A stretch of 64,000 nt of DNA from DDH964 sp963806685 (GCA_963806685.1 CAWDZB010000011.1:186001-250000), one strand, 5' to 3'; counted from the stretch's first letter, positions 1-8,334 are shown. A program made the numbers and translations. Notes: generated by a model not told the origin, from the letters alone.

Positions 1-100
1 CCAGTTCGATCTCCTTGCGTCCGAGCTTGGCCAGCTTCAAATCCTTGACCTTGTAGGCGTCCCGGGCCAGAACCGGGTTGGTTGCAGATTGTTGCGACAT
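1..100 (-). CDS. ahcY: Adenosylhomocysteinase, N-terminal fragment (cut by window edge)
   Basis: Only the first 33 codons lie in the window; the gene runs off the left edge. The translation begins MSQQSATNPVLARDAYKVKD and continues LKLAKLGRKEIEL, the characteristic N-terminus of S-adenosylhomocysteine hydrolase, which cleaves SAH to adenosine and homocysteine in the cytoplasm. The ATG at 98-100 is preceded by an AGAGGTG ribosome-binding site. It starts 41 bases after the stop of the ArsR-methyltransferase gene and is probably co-transcribed with it, which fits control of the methyl cycle by SAH. Confidence 0.88.
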   Translation of the reverse strand, partial: MSQQSATNPVLARDAYKVKDLKLAKLGRKEIEL

Positions 101-141
101 TTTCACCTCTTCTTCTCGCTGGCCGGGCAGTGCCGGCGGGT

Positions 142-1074
142 TCAGGGTTCAACCTTCCTGGCACGCATCAGGAAGGCTGCGAACGGTCCCGGATAACCGG
201 AGAGTTCGCGATAAAGATCGATAGTAAAACCGGCGCCATCCAGCCATTCAGCAAGCTGGTCACGGGCAAAGCCAAGCCACTGGTCGCCGAGCTCTACCCG
301 GGCCCATTCCTGCTCATGGCGCTGCAGATCGAGGATGACCAGACTGCCGGCGGGACGAAGCACCCGGAACAATTCATCGAGGGCGGATTGCGGCCGGGCG
401 GCATGATGCATTGTCAGGTGCAGCAGCGCCGCATCGACGCTGGCATCGGCCAACGGCAGATGGGACATCTCCCCGAGGCGCAACTCGACCCACTCCTCCA
501 GGTTCTCCACCGCCACGCGGGTCCGGGCTTCGGCCAGCATCGCCGGCGACTGGTCGATGCCGATCACCTGCCGGGAAGCGGCACACAGGGCCGGCAAGAG
601 AGCACCGGTGCCGACTCCGAGATCGAGCAGCACCCCCTCCGAGGGGAGGCATTCGAGCACCTGGGATCGCCAACTGTCCAAGGGCAGGAAGCGTTCGGCC
701 AGCACCTCCCACTGCCGGGCGTGACGATCGAAAAAGGCCCTGCTGGCCTGGCGCCGCCGCTCCAGAACTTCCTGCAGCCGACACAGGTCTCGTCCGTGGT
801 TAGCGATCTCATCGCTGCGGGTTGCCAGGAGCTTCCAGAAGGAGCGGAGGGGTTCCTGCTCGACGAGACTGCGATAGTAACGCCAAGTTCCCTGGCGCTG
901 GGCGGCAACCAAGCCGGCATCGGCAAGGATTTTCAGGTGCCTGGAAATGCGCGACTGGCCCATGCCAAAGACTGCGGTGAGCTCCTGGACCGTCAACTCG
1001 CCCTGGGTGAGAATCGCGACCAGGCGCAGGCGCGTTCCATCGCCAAGGGCTTTCAAAACTTGCAGCAGGGCCAT
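142..1074 (-). CDS. sahR: ArsR-family regulator fused to a SAM-dependent methyltransferase domain (SahR type)
   Basis: This 310-residue protein has two parts. Residues 1-90 form a winged helix of ArsR type (LKALGDGTRLRLVAIL, then SRISRHLKILADAGLV). Residues about 110-300 form a class I methyltransferase with motif I LLDLGVGTGALLP and a later LLHLTMHHAA segment. Regulators with this architecture next to ahcY are known as SahR, which senses S-adenosylhomocysteine and represses methionine-cycle genes in Proteobacteria. The name rests on architecture plus the adjacent ahcY and nearby metK. No thiol cluster of the metal-sensing ArsR kind is seen near the recognition helix. Whether the methyltransferase domain is catalytic or only a ligand pocket cannot be told. 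An inverted repeat overlaps the promoter. Confidence 0.82.
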   Translation of the reverse strand: MALLQVLKALGDGTRLRLVAILTQGELTVQELTAVFGMGQSRISRHLKILADAGLVAAQRQGTWRYYRSLVEQEPLRSFWKLLATRSDEIANHGRDLCRLQEVLERRRQASRAFFDRHARQWEVLAERFLPLDSWRSQVLECLPSEGVLLDLGVGTGALLPALCAASRQVIGIDQSPAMLAEARTRVAVENLEEWVELRLGEMSHLPLADASVDAALLHLTMHHAARPQSALDELFRVLRPAGSLVILDLQRHEQEWARVELGDQWLGFARDQLAEWLDGAGFTIDLYRELSGYPGPFAAFLMRARKVEP

Positions 1075-1095
1075 ATCAGAATCCCCAGTTAATAC

Positions 1096-1140
1096 AAATC
1101 AAGTTTTCCTGATATAGCATTCCCTAGCGTGGACCGTCAA
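1096..1140 (-). promoter_or_regulatory. Promoter and candidate ArsR/SahR operator for the sahR-ahcY unit
   Basis: Reading the minus strand, TTGACG (1135-1140) and TATATC (1111-1116) are separated by 18 bases, a reasonable sigma-70-type promoter. Overlapping the -10 element is the inverted repeat ATCA-N8-TGAT (1098-1113) within AAATCAAGTTTTCCTGATAT. A repressor bound there would block the promoter, consistent with autoregulation by the downstream ArsR-type protein. The assignment is from position and symmetry only. Confidence 0.4.
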
Positions 1141-1143
1141 TAC

Positions 1144-1189
1144 CAAAACCGGGAGGGGGCAACCGATCAGTTGCCCCCTCCCGGTTTTG
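1144..1189 (-). terminator. Hairpin terminator after the glycine-zipper lipoprotein gene
   Basis: A perfect 20-bp inverted repeat (1144-1163 with 1170-1189) flanks a 6-base loop, CGATCA. The stem ends in AAAA/TTTT pairs, so it gives a terminal U run in either direction. It lies 20 bases past the stop of the minus-strand lipoprotein gene and insulates it from the sahR promoter. Confidence 0.8.
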
Positions 1190-1210
1190 CCAGCCCTGGC
1201 GCCGGTCCGT

Positions 1211-1936
1211 CTACAGCGACAGGATCGCGTTGTACAACTGGCCGTTGTCGGCATCCCGCACCTGCAGGCGCAACTGGCTGGCCGAGGGCGCCTCGCCGGG
1301 GAAAAACAGGAACCCCCGCCCCAGGATCTCGGGCTTGATGCTTCGGTTTTCCAGGGTCTTGTTGGCCAGGTCCTCGGAAATCTGGCGCTCCTCCTCTCCG
1401 GAGGAGGCGCTCCTCGCACCGCCGAGAAGGGCTCCCCCGGCCGCGCCCACGGCCGCCCCCTTGCCGAGGGCCTCACCGACGTTTTCCCCCGCAAGGATTC
1501 CAATGGCGGCGCCGATGACGGCACCGCCGGCGGCGCCGAGCAGCGAACTTTTAGCTGACCCCTTGGCGATCCTGGCATATTCTGAACTACCTTCGACCCG
1601 TTGGTAGGCAGTACGGCGGTCCAGCAGGTTCCAGTAGTTGCCGGCAGCATCGATCAGAAACGTCTGTTCCGGGACCACTTCCAGAGTATGGCTGCCGACG
1701 TTGTCGATCACCACCTGGACCGGCAGTAACCCGGCACCACGAATATCGAAACCGAAAGCATCCCTCGCCCTGGCCTTGTCGGCATAGGCCTCGGCGGCGA
1801 CCTGGGCACCGCCCACCACCTGCATCCCAGCATAGGCGGCCGGCGGACGGAAGGGAACTTCCTGGCTCTGGTAGGGGGTACACGCTGCCAGCAGCAGCAC
1901 GATGCAAAACGAGACAAGATTCAGGAATTTTTTCAC
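1211..1936 (-). CDS. Lipoprotein with a glycine-zipper segment
   Basis: The 241-residue protein starts with a lipoprotein signal (MKKFLNLVSFCIVLLLAAC, Cys19 as the lipid-bearing residue), so it should be anchored in the envelope. The middle holds a Gly/Ala-rich glycine-zipper pair around residues 130-175 (LLGAAGGAVIGAAIGILAG and GKGAAVGAAGGALLGG), a motif that packs in membranes. The C-terminal 60 residues look beta-rich. The start is GTG at 1936, chosen because AAGGAGG lies six bases upstream. It is a single-gene unit with its own promoter and terminator. The function is unknown. Confidence 0.75.
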   Translation of the reverse strand: MKKFLNLVSFCIVLLLAACTPYQSQEVPFRPPAAYAGMQVVGGAQVAAEAYADKARARDAFGFDIRGAGLLPVQVVIDNVGSHTLEVVPEQTFLIDAAGNYWNLLDRRTAYQRVEGSSEYARIAKGSAKSSLLGAAGGAVIGAAIGILAGENVGEALGKGAAVGAAGGALLGGARSASSGEEERQISEDLANKTLENRSIKPEILGRGFLFFPGEAPSASQLRLQVRDADNGQLYNAILSL

Positions 1937-1960
1937 GCTGGCCTCCTTGGACTGAATTCA

Positions 1961-1988
1961 ATTTTACCATGCGGCCCAAGGCGGACAA
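1961..1988 (-). promoter_or_regulatory. Promoter of the glycine-zipper lipoprotein gene
   Basis: On the minus strand TTGTCC (1983-1988) and TAAAAT (1961-1966) are separated by 16 bases, and the GTG start with AAGGAGG follows 25 bases later. Four of six and five of six bases match the sigma-70 consensus. Confidence 0.5.
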
Positions 1989-1994
1989 TACTCC

Positions 1995-2405
1995 CTAACC
2001 CTCCAGCAGCATCAGGGTTGCGGTGCGGTGGGCAACGACCCGGCCGTCTTTTCCGTCACGCAGGGTAATGCGCAGACTTGCGGCGCGCCGGCCCAGATGA
2101 ACGATTTCCGAGCGGGCCACCAGAAGGGTGCCAAGGCTGACCGGACGCAGGTAATTGACATTCAGATTGACTGTGGCTACGCCGGTACCGGAGGGAAGGA
2201 AGGGCCGCGGGAAGAAACAAACCGTATCGGCCAGCGTGGCCAGCAGACCGCCGTGAGCGCCACCGAATTAGTTGAGGTGGCGGGCGTCGACCGTGACCGT
2301 CATCTCCGCATGACGTTCGCCGATTTCCCGCACCGTGATACCAAGGGTCTGCAGCAGGGGAATGGCATTGCCGGATTCAATGGTGGCGGGGGTCAACGGG
2401 GGCAT
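1995..2405 (-). pseudogene. PaaI-type hotdog thioesterase, interrupted by an in-frame TAA
   Basis: One reading frame of 137 codons encodes a typical hotdog-fold acyl-CoA thioesterase: MPPLTPATIESGNAIPLLQT at the start, then DARHLN, a TAA at codon 46 (2268-2270), then FGGAHGGLLATLADT and a normal tail ending VVAHRTATLMLLEG. The HLN-x-FGGAHGG segment is the active-site loop, and the stop sits where family members carry an aromatic or other residue. No frame change is needed, only one base (TAA for TAC or TAT). The start has a good AAGGAGG site and overlaps the end of the upstream glycosyltransferase gene by 13 bases. TAA is not a known recoding codon here, so this is a recent nonsense mutation or a base error. 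An intact paralog lies at 25732-26193. Confidence 0.8.
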
Positions 2406-3493
2406 GGGGCCTCCTTGCGATGCCGACGCGAAAGGCGCCGCCGGGTAAGGACAAACCAAGTGTAAACCAAGATCGTTGCCATCCAGCGGCCGGCGAAATT
2501 GTCACTGAGGCGATCGTACCAGCGGTCGAAAACCGTCCTCCAGAATATTGAGCCTTCGCCCGGCGGGAGGCCGGCAAGGTAGTTGTTTCGGCAGTCGAGA
2601 GCCAGACCCAGCTGCCAGCCCTGGCTGCGCACATAGCTGCCGGTCAGCTGCCAAAGCCGCCGGCGCTCGGTTGTTGGCAACTGGCCAAGCAGGCTGCGGA
2701 TCAGTTCCAGAAACGCTCCCAACTCCAGGTGGTCGGCCGCAACCTGTTGCCGATACAGGCCGCGGGCCTGGTCAAAGAAGGTCACCCAGCCGATGGCGGC
2801 AAAATTCATCACCAGCGCGTTGAGAGCCTGCCGGGCAAGCAGTCCCTCGCGATGAAACCTCCGGGTGGAGGTCAGGATCTCTGCCGGCAGCAGCAGCCAA
2901 TCCCCTTCGGTCAGCAGGCGGTCGGCAAGGCGGGTGTCCTCGAGCACCGCCAGGTCTTCGGGAAAGCCCTCCAGCCGCCGGAAACAAACGGCCGGCAGCA
3001 AAAACCCCTGGTCCCCATGAATGGTCCCGGGTCGACCGCTGCGCGCCTTGCAGGCATAGAAGTAGTAAGCGGGATGATCCCCGCCGGGACCGTCGAAAAC
3101 CAGGCGAAAATGACCCGCCAGGCAATTCCGGCCGGCCTGCCGGTGGGCAGCGCGCCAGGCGGCCAGGCCAGCGGCGAGGGCCGACGGGGCGGAAAACCGG
3201 GAATCAGCATGGAGAAAGAGCAGCAGCTCGGCAACGGCAATCGCGGCGCCGGCATTCATCTGCGTCGCGCGCCCGGGCGGCGTGGTAATTATACGGACCG
3301 GAAAGGAGTATTCAAGGCGGGCCTGGCGGCACAACTCCGGGGTACGGTCGGCCGAGCCGCCGTCGCAGAGGATCAGCTCAAAATCGGCGCCGCGCTGTGT
3401 CTTAAGGCAGGCCAGCAGGACCGGCAGGGTCTCCTCTTCGTTCAAGAGGGGAACAATGATCGACAGTTCCGGGAGGGAGCCGTTTCGATTCAT
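2393..3493 (-). CDS. Family 2 glycosyltransferase, TIGR04283-like (rSAM/selenodomain-associated type)
   Basis: The 366-residue protein begins with a GT-A fold: LSIIVPLLNEEETLPVLL, then ELILCDGGSADRT and LLLFLHADSRF (the DxD-like motif HADS). The C-terminal third has hydrophobic stretches (WMATILVYTWFVLT) and a basic tail. The sequence style, with PGRATQMNAGAAIA, matches the TIGR04283 group, often annotated as arsenosugar or rSAM/selenodomain-associated glycosyltransferases. The acceptor substrate is unknown. It lies downstream of the metK terminator and is followed, with a 13-base overlap, by the broken thioesterase gene. Confidence 0.75.
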   Translation of the reverse strand: MNRNGSLPELSIIVPLLNEEETLPVLLACLKTQRGADFELILCDGGSADRTPELCRQARLEYSFPVRIITTPPGRATQMNAGAAIAVAELLLFLHADSRFSAPSALAAGLAAWRAAHRQAGRNCLAGHFRLVFDGPGGDHPAYYFYACKARSGRPGTIHGDQGFLLPAVCFRRLEGFPEDLAVLEDTRLADRLLTEGDWLLLPAEILTSTRRFHREGLLARQALNALVMNFAAIGWVTFFDQARGLYRQQVAADHLELGAFLELIRSLLGQLPTTERRRLWQLTGSYVRSQGWQLGLALDCRNNYLAGLPPGEGSIFWRTVFDRWYDRLSDNFAGRWMATILVYTWFVLTRRRLSRRHRKEAPCPR

Positions 3494-3510
3494 ACCGGAG
3501 GTTTCCCGAA

Positions 3511-3545
3511 AAAGAAAAAAGGCGGGCCCGTAAAGGCCCGCCTTT
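3511..3545 (-). terminator. Rho-independent terminator of metK
   Basis: On the minus strand an 11-bp stem AAAGGCGGGCC/GGCCCGCCTTT (3535-3545 with 3518-3528) with a 6-base loop is followed directly by a T-rich run (complement of 3511-3520). It lies 24 bases beyond the metK stop. Confidence 0.9.
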
Positions 3546-3568
3546 CCTGACGGTTCCGGGCCGGGATC

Positions 3569-4738
3569 TCAGATCCCGGCGCGTTTGCGCAATGATTCCT
3601 TGCGGTCAGTCCGCTCCCACGTGAATTCGGGGAGCTCCCGGCCGAAGTGGCCGTAGGCGGCAGTGTTCCGGTAGATGGGCCGCAGCAGATCGAGGGTTTC
3701 GATGATCGCCCGTGGCCGCATGTCGAATTCCTCCTGGGCGATGCGCGCAATGTCGTTGGAAGGAATCTTGCCGGTGCCGAAGGTGTTGATCATGACCGAG
3801 ACCGGCTGGGCGACGCCGATGGCGTAGGCGACCTGCACCTCGCATTTATCGGCGAGCCCGGCGGCAACGATGTTCTTAGCTACGTAGCGGGCCATGTAGG
3901 AAGCGCTGCGGTCGACCTTGGAAGGGTCCTTGCCGGAGAAGGCGCCGCCGCCGTGAGAACCCTGGCCGCCGTAGGTATCGACGATGATCTTGCGCCCGGT
4001 CAGACCGCAGTCCCCCATCGGCCCACCGACCACGAAGCGGCCGGTCGGGTTGATGAAATACTGGGTCCTCTCGTCGAGAAGGGTGGCCGGGATCACCTTA
4101 CGGACTACTTCCTCGATGATCCCCTCTTTGAGGGTCTCATAGGGAACGTCCGGGCTGTGCTGGGAAGAGACGACCACCGCATCGACGCGGACCGGCTTGT
4201 CATTGATGTACTGGATCGAAACCTGGGCCTTGCCGTCGGGGCGCAGGAAACCCAGCAGCCCGCTCTTGCGGACTTCGGAAAGCCGCTTGGTCAGCTTATG
4301 GGCAAAGGTGATCGGCATCGGCATCAGTTCCGGAGTTTCATTGCAGGCGTAACCGAACATCAGCCCCTGGTCGCCGGCACCCTGCTCTTGGTACAGCCCC
4401 TCCCCTTCGGTAACCCCTTGGGAAATGTCGGGAGACTGGCGGTCGATGGTGGTGAGCACGGCGCAGGTTTCCCAGTCGAAGCCCATGGCGGAGTCATCGT
4501 AGCCGATTTCCCGGATGGTCTGGCGAACGATGTTCGGCATGTCGACGTAGGCGGTGGTGGTGATCTCGCCGGCAATCATCGCCATACCGGTGGTCACCAA
4601 GGTTTCACAGGCCACCCGGGCCATCGGATCCTGGCCGAGGATGGCATCGAGAATCCCATCGGAGATTTGGTCGGCAACCTTGTCCGGGTGCCCCTCGGTA
4701 ACGGATTCCGAGGTGAAGAGAAAGTCGGTCATGGCCAT
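3569..4738 (-). CDS. metK: S-adenosylmethionine synthetase
   Basis: MetK makes SAM from methionine and ATP in the cytoplasm. The 389-residue product has the family landmarks in order: FTSESVTEGHPDKVADQISD (N-terminal ATP/Mg site), the central GDQGLMFGYA motif, and GGGAFSGKDPSKVDRSA (phosphate loop). Its length is normal. The ATG at 4738 (MAMTDFLF) is preferred because AAGGAGG lies 11 bases upstream; an ATG at 4732 is also possible, and the TTG at 4747 is too close to the ribosome site. It is a single-gene unit with its own promoter and terminator. With ahcY and sahR nearby, the first 5 kb is a methyl-cycle region. Confidence 0.97.
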   Translation of the reverse strand: MAMTDFLFTSESVTEGHPDKVADQISDGILDAILGQDPMARVACETLVTTGMAMIAGEITTTAYVDMPNIVRQTIREIGYDDSAMGFDWETCAVLTTIDRQSPDISQGVTEGEGLYQEQGAGDQGLMFGYACNETPELMPMPITFAHKLTKRLSEVRKSGLLGFLRPDGKAQVSIQYINDKPVRVDAVVVSSQHSPDVPYETLKEGIIEEVVRKVIPATLLDERTQYFINPTGRFVVGGPMGDCGLTGRKIIVDTYGGQGSHGGGAFSGKDPSKVDRSASYMARYVAKNIVAAGLADKCEVQVAYAIGVAQPVSVMINTFGTGKIPSNDIARIAQEEFDMRPRAIIETLDLLRPIYRNTAAYGHFGRELPEFTWERTDRKESLRKRAGI

Positions 4739-4785
4739 GGAAAGCAAGTCCTCCTTCGCGCCGGCTGGGGAATAAAAGGCGCTGT

Positions 4786-4815
4786 ATAATAGGGCGAAGT
4801 ACCTCAGGCTGTCAA
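4786..4815 (-). promoter_or_regulatory. Promoter of metK
   Basis: On the minus strand a perfect TTGACA (4810-4815) is followed after 18 bases by TATTAT (4786-4791), five of six matches to the -10 consensus. It lies in the short gap between ptsI and metK, so metK does not depend on read-through from the PTS operon. No SAM riboswitch fits in the roughly 45 bases between this promoter and the start. Confidence 0.65.
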
Positions 4816-4826
4816 GGGATAGGCGG

Positions 4827-6611
4827 CTAAATCTCCGGGGTCCCGAATATGGTCGGGAAATGCCTGCTCATGTAGGCCTCGAGATGGGCGGCAATCTCCC
4901 CTGCGGTGGACAGCTGCAGCAGTTCATCGAGGAGTTTCACACCGTCGGCCCGGCGAATTTCACGGATGATCTGCTTGACGCGGGGGATGCAGGTGGCGTT
5001 CATCGACAGTTCCTGAAAACCGAACCCCAGCAGGATCAGACTGTAAAGAGGCTCGCCAGCCATCTCGCCGCACATCCCCACCTCGATGCCGGCACTCCGG
5101 GCCGCCTGGCAGGTCATCTGCAGGGCACGCAGCACTGCCGGATGGAGGGGTTCATAAAGGTAGGCGACATGCTCATTGCCCCGATCGACCGCCAGGCAGT
5201 ACTGGATCAGGTCGTTGGTTCCGACGGAGAAGAAATCGACCTCGGCGGCCAGCAACGGGGCGATTATCGCGGCCGCGGGAGTTTCAATCATGACCCCGAC
5301 CGGAAGTGTGGTGGCGCAGGGGAGCCCCTCGGCCAGCAACTCGGTCCGCGCTTCCGCCAGACAGGCCTTGCAATGGCGGATCTCGGCAACCCCGGAAATC
5401 ATCGGAAACATCACCCGCAGGTTGCCATGCACACCGGCGCGCAGGATGGCCCGCAGCTGGCTGCGGAACAGCCGCCGTTCCTTGAGCGAGAAGCGTACCG
5501 CCCGAAGCCCCATCGCCGGGTTGGCCTCGTCGCTGAGGTTGACTTCCGGCACGAACTTGTCCCCGCCGACGTCGAGGGTGCGGATGGTGACGGGTTGGGG
5601 TGCCATCCGTGCCGCCAGCTCCCGGTAGACCTGGCATTGCTCTTCCTCTTCGGGCGGTACCGGACGGTTCATGAACAGGAACTCGGTACGAAACAGTCCG
5701 ACCCCTTCGGCGCCGTGATTGAGAGCTTGGGGGATCTCGGCGGCGGTTTCGATATTGCAGCGCAGCACCACCCGTTCCCCGTCCCGGGTTGCCGCCGGCA
5801 GTTCACAGTAGGTGAGGAGTTCCTGCTCGTGGTACTCGTAGACCTGCTTCTTCAGCAGGTACTCACGAAAGGTTTCCGGACTCGGGTTGAGGATAATTGT
5901 CCCGGCGCTGCCGTCGACGATCATCGGGGTCCCCGCAGGAATCAGCGAGGTAACAGATTCCAGCCCGACAACTGCCGGGATTCCAAGGGAACGTCCGAGA
6001 ATGGAAGTATGGGAGGTTCGGCCGCCGACGTCGGTGACAAAGCCGATAATCTTGTCCCGGTCCATCTGCATGGTATCCGCCGGGGAGAGGTCATGGGCAA
6101 CGATCACCACTTTGTGGTCGACATCGCTCAGCGGCTGTTCCCCCTCTCCCTTGAGGTTACGCAGCAGACGATCGCCGATCGAGTCGATGTCCGAGCGCCG
6201 TTCGCGCAGGTATTCGTCCTCGATCTTGTCGAAGACGGCGCGAAAGCGATTCAGGGTCTTTTTCAGCGCCCCCTCGGCATTGAGCTGTTCTTCGCGGATG
6301 GTGCGGATGGTGTTCTCGATCAGCATCTGATCGTCAAGAATCAGCAGGTGGGTATCGATGATATAGAGGTGTTCGGAAAGCTGGGAATCCTCGACCCCGT
6401 TGCGGACGGCCTCTAGCTGCTGCCGGGAAAGGGCCAGGGCTTCACGAAAGGCCTGGACCTCACCCTCCACCTGCTCCGACGAAATGTGCCGGTCGATGGC
6501 GGTCAGGCGTGCCCGGTTGACCAGATAGGCCTCGCCGATGGCAATTCCCGGCGAGGAGCCGATGCCGACCAGGAAGGAATCCTGGGGTATGTCAATCTTC
6601 GCCGAAACCAT
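4827..6611 (-). CDS. ptsI: PTS enzyme I (phosphoenolpyruvate-protein phosphotransferase)
   Basis: Enzyme I takes phosphate from phosphoenolpyruvate and passes it to HPr. The 594-residue protein carries the phospho-acceptor histidine in GGRTSHTSILGRS (His201), the PEP-binding TIM-barrel motifs (FRTEFLFMNR, ALRAVRFSL-like region, FSVGTNDLIQY, and the GMCGEMAG motif near the end). The length is typical. The ATG at 6611 overlaps the end of ptsH by 20 bases; a GTG two codons on is possible. It is the last gene of a long minus-strand PTS operon. Confidence 0.97.
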   Translation of the reverse strand: MVSAKIDIPQDSFLVGIGSSPGIAIGEAYLVNRARLTAIDRHISSEQVEGEVQAFREALALSRQQLEAVRNGVEDSQLSEHLYIIDTHLLILDDQMLIENTIRTIREEQLNAEGALKKTLNRFRAVFDKIEDEYLRERRSDIDSIGDRLLRNLKGEGEQPLSDVDHKVVIVAHDLSPADTMQMDRDKIIGFVTDVGGRTSHTSILGRSLGIPAVVGLESVTSLIPAGTPMIVDGSAGTIILNPSPETFREYLLKKQVYEYHEQELLTYCELPAATRDGERVVLRCNIETAAEIPQALNHGAEGVGLFRTEFLFMNRPVPPEEEEQCQVYRELAARMAPQPVTIRTLDVGGDKFVPEVNLSDEANPAMGLRAVRFSLKERRLFRSQLRAILRAGVHGNLRVMFPMISGVAEIRHCKACLAEARTELLAEGLPCATTLPVGVMIETPAAAIIAPLLAAEVDFFSVGTNDLIQYCLAVDRGNEHVAYLYEPLHPAVLRALQMTCQAARSAGIEVGMCGEMAGEPLYSLILLGFGFQELSMNATCIPRVKQIIREIRRADGVKLLDELLQLSTAGEIAAHLEAYMSRHFPTIFGTPEI

Positions 6612-6858
6612 TTTTGATCAGCTGTCCGACAGCCTCCATGGCGGTTTGTTCGTCCTCTCCGTCGGTGGTCACGATGATTTGCGATCCCTTGGGGGCAGCG
6701 AGCATCAGGATGCCCATGATGCTCTTGCCGTTGACCTCTTCGTCATCCTTGGCAATGGTGATATCGCAGCGAAAACGATTGGCGGTCTGGACAAGTTGCG
6801 CCGCGGCCCGGGCATGCAGGCCGAGGCGATTGACAATACTGAATTCTAATTTTTGCAT
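6592..6858 (-). CDS. ptsH: Phosphocarrier protein HPr
   Basis: HPr relays phosphate from enzyme I to EIIA domains. The 88-residue sequence shows both phosphorylation sites: His15 in NRLGLHARAAAQ and Ser46 in NGKSIMGILML. Ser46 with its context is the substrate of HPr kinase/phosphorylase, and hprK lies in the same operon, so regulatory phosphorylation of HPr is likely. It is followed by ptsI with an overlap and preceded 15 bases away by the EIID gene. Confidence 0.97.
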   Translation of the reverse strand: MQKLEFSIVNRLGLHARAAAQLVQTANRFRCDITIAKDDEEVNGKSIMGILMLAAPKGSQIIVTTDGEDEQTAMEAVGQLIKNGFGED

Positions 6859-6873
6859 TATCCAAGTCCCAAA

Positions 6874-7632
6874 TCAGGAAGCGGCCAAACCGAACAGGCC
6901 CAGAACCAGGGCGACCGTAATGAACACCAAAAGCAGAGTCGACCAACCCTTGCGCACCAGAACCGCCAGAATATAGAGCGGCAACAGCAAGAACACCCCC
7001 CAAATCTCCGCCAAGCCCTGGCGATGGCAGGCGGAGTAGACCAGAAAACCACTCAGCACGCCGAGCAGGACCACGGTGGCCTCCTTGCAACGCACGGCCA
7101 GGTCCGGAAGGTGGTGGCGCTGAATGTCCTCGATCACCCCGACCCCGAGGCGATAACCGCGCAGCAAACCGAAGCAGCGCAGCCAGAGGTGAGGAAGGTT
7201 GAACAGAACCAAAAAAACCACCGGCGCCCACAGCGAACCCTTGACCGCCACGAACAGGGCTACCCCGGCCGCTAGGGGCCGCAATCCCCCCCAGAACAGG
7301 GCATCCCCAATCGCCGCATAGGGGGCCATGATCATTCTCTTGAAATCCGCAACGCCCAGCGTACCCGCTTCGCCCCCCGCCCTCTTTTCCTCCAGGGCCA
7401 GGGTTGCCCCCAGCACCGGCGAGGCCAGGTAGGGATGGGTGTTGAAATAAACAAGATGCCGCTGGTAGGCCCGAGCAAGATCTTCACCGCGAAACAGCTG
7501 CCGCAAGGCCGGGGCAAGCACATAGACCGCGCCCAGGTTCTGCATCCGTTCGAAATTCCAGCTGGCCTGCAGGAAAAAAGAACGCAGGATCACTGCTGCC
7601 AGGGTGGAGGTGGGAATTCGGCGCTCGCTCAT
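6874..7632 (-). CDS. PTS mannose/fructose/sorbose-class EIID component
   Basis: EIID is one of two membrane subunits of mannose-class PTS permeases. The 252-residue protein starts MSERRIPTSTLAAVILRSFF, has the family signature FNTHPYLASPVLGATLALEE, and ends in several hydrophobic helices (residues about 120-150 and 185-250). I chose the ATG at 7632; a GTG at 7653 would overlap the EIIC gene. The order EIIA-EIIB-EIIC-EIID-HPr-EI is a full phosphorylation chain. The transported substrate cannot be read from the sequence. Confidence 0.88.
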   Translation of the reverse strand: MSERRIPTSTLAAVILRSFFLQASWNFERMQNLGAVYVLAPALRQLFRGEDLARAYQRHLVYFNTHPYLASPVLGATLALEEKRAGGEAGTLGVADFKRMIMAPYAAIGDALFWGGLRPLAAGVALFVAVKGSLWAPVVFLVLFNLPHLWLRCFGLLRGYRLGVGVIEDIQRHHLPDLAVRCKEATVVLLGVLSGFLVYSACHRQGLAEIWGVFLLLPLYILAVLVRKGWSTLLLVFITVALVLGLFGLAAS

Positions 7633-7640
7633 GCTTCTGC

Positions 7641-8333
7641 CTAAACCAGCCACAACAGCAACAAGGCACTGCCGAAAGAAGCCCCGAACAGCGTCCAGGA
7701 GCGATTGACATTGATCGTCCCGAGGATCACCGCGACCCCGATCAGCGGCAAGGTGAGCTGCAACGGCACGGCCGCCATGGTAAACCAGCTATTCAGCACG
7801 GGGGCGAGCACCCATAAAACCAGGGAACCGCCTCCCAAGATGGTCCCGTAGGTTGTCATGGCGGCCAGGGCAAAGTGCCACAGCCCCTGCAGGTGCAACG
7901 CCTCGATCCGCTCCAGACGGCCTTCGGCAAGAGCCCCCTCCGCGGCCGGAACCAGGCGATCGTTCCAGTGCCTGACCAGGCGGTCGAATACCTGTCCGAT
8001 CTTGCCGATAGGCAAGGCTACCAGCACACAAAGCAGCACGAAGCCGGGGCCGTGAAGGCCAAGAGACTCACCCATCAGCACACTCAGGGTGGTCGCACCG
8101 ACCGCGACCTGGGTGTCGTCCGGAGGAATGGCCGCACCGACCGGCAAGCGACCGAGCCAGAGCAGTTCGACCATCGAGCCGACCAGCAGTCCGTTCTGCG
8201 GGGCACCAAGCATCAAGCCGGCCAGCGGACCAGCTACCAGCGGTCGGGACAGCATGACCTGCAGGGCTGCAGTACGGTCCAATCCGGCGGCGACGGCCAC
8301 CAGCGTTACGCCGAGGCAACGTATCAGGTTCAT
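7641..8333 (-). CDS. PTS mannose/fructose/sorbose-class EIIC component
   Basis: The 230-residue membrane protein matches EIIC of the mannose class: MNLIRCLGVTLVAVAAGLDR, RPLVAGPLAGLMLG, then VELLWLGRLPVGAAIPPD, which is a family hallmark, and further hydrophobic helices to the end. The start is the ATG at 8333; the EIIB stop TGA sits one base upstream (TGAGATG), so translation is coupled. It forms the channel with EIID. Confidence 0.9.
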   Translation of the reverse strand: MNLIRCLGVTLVAVAAGLDRTAALQVMLSRPLVAGPLAGLMLGAPQNGLLVGSMVELLWLGRLPVGAAIPPDDTQVAVGATTLSVLMGESLGLHGPGFVLLCVLVALPIGKIGQVFDRLVRHWNDRLVPAAEGALAEGRLERIEALHLQGLWHFALAAMTTYGTILGGGSLVLWVLAPVLNSWFTMAAVPLQLTLPLIGVAVILGTINVNRSWTLFGASFGSALLLLWLV

Positions 8334-8334
8334 C

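Noticed and set aside
82..1092. A plus-strand open frame antisense to the ArsR-methyltransferase gene
   Set aside because: The minus-strand frame has clear domains and motifs; this one has none.
3647..4789. A 380-codon plus-strand frame opposite metK
   Set aside because: Shadow of a highly conserved gene.
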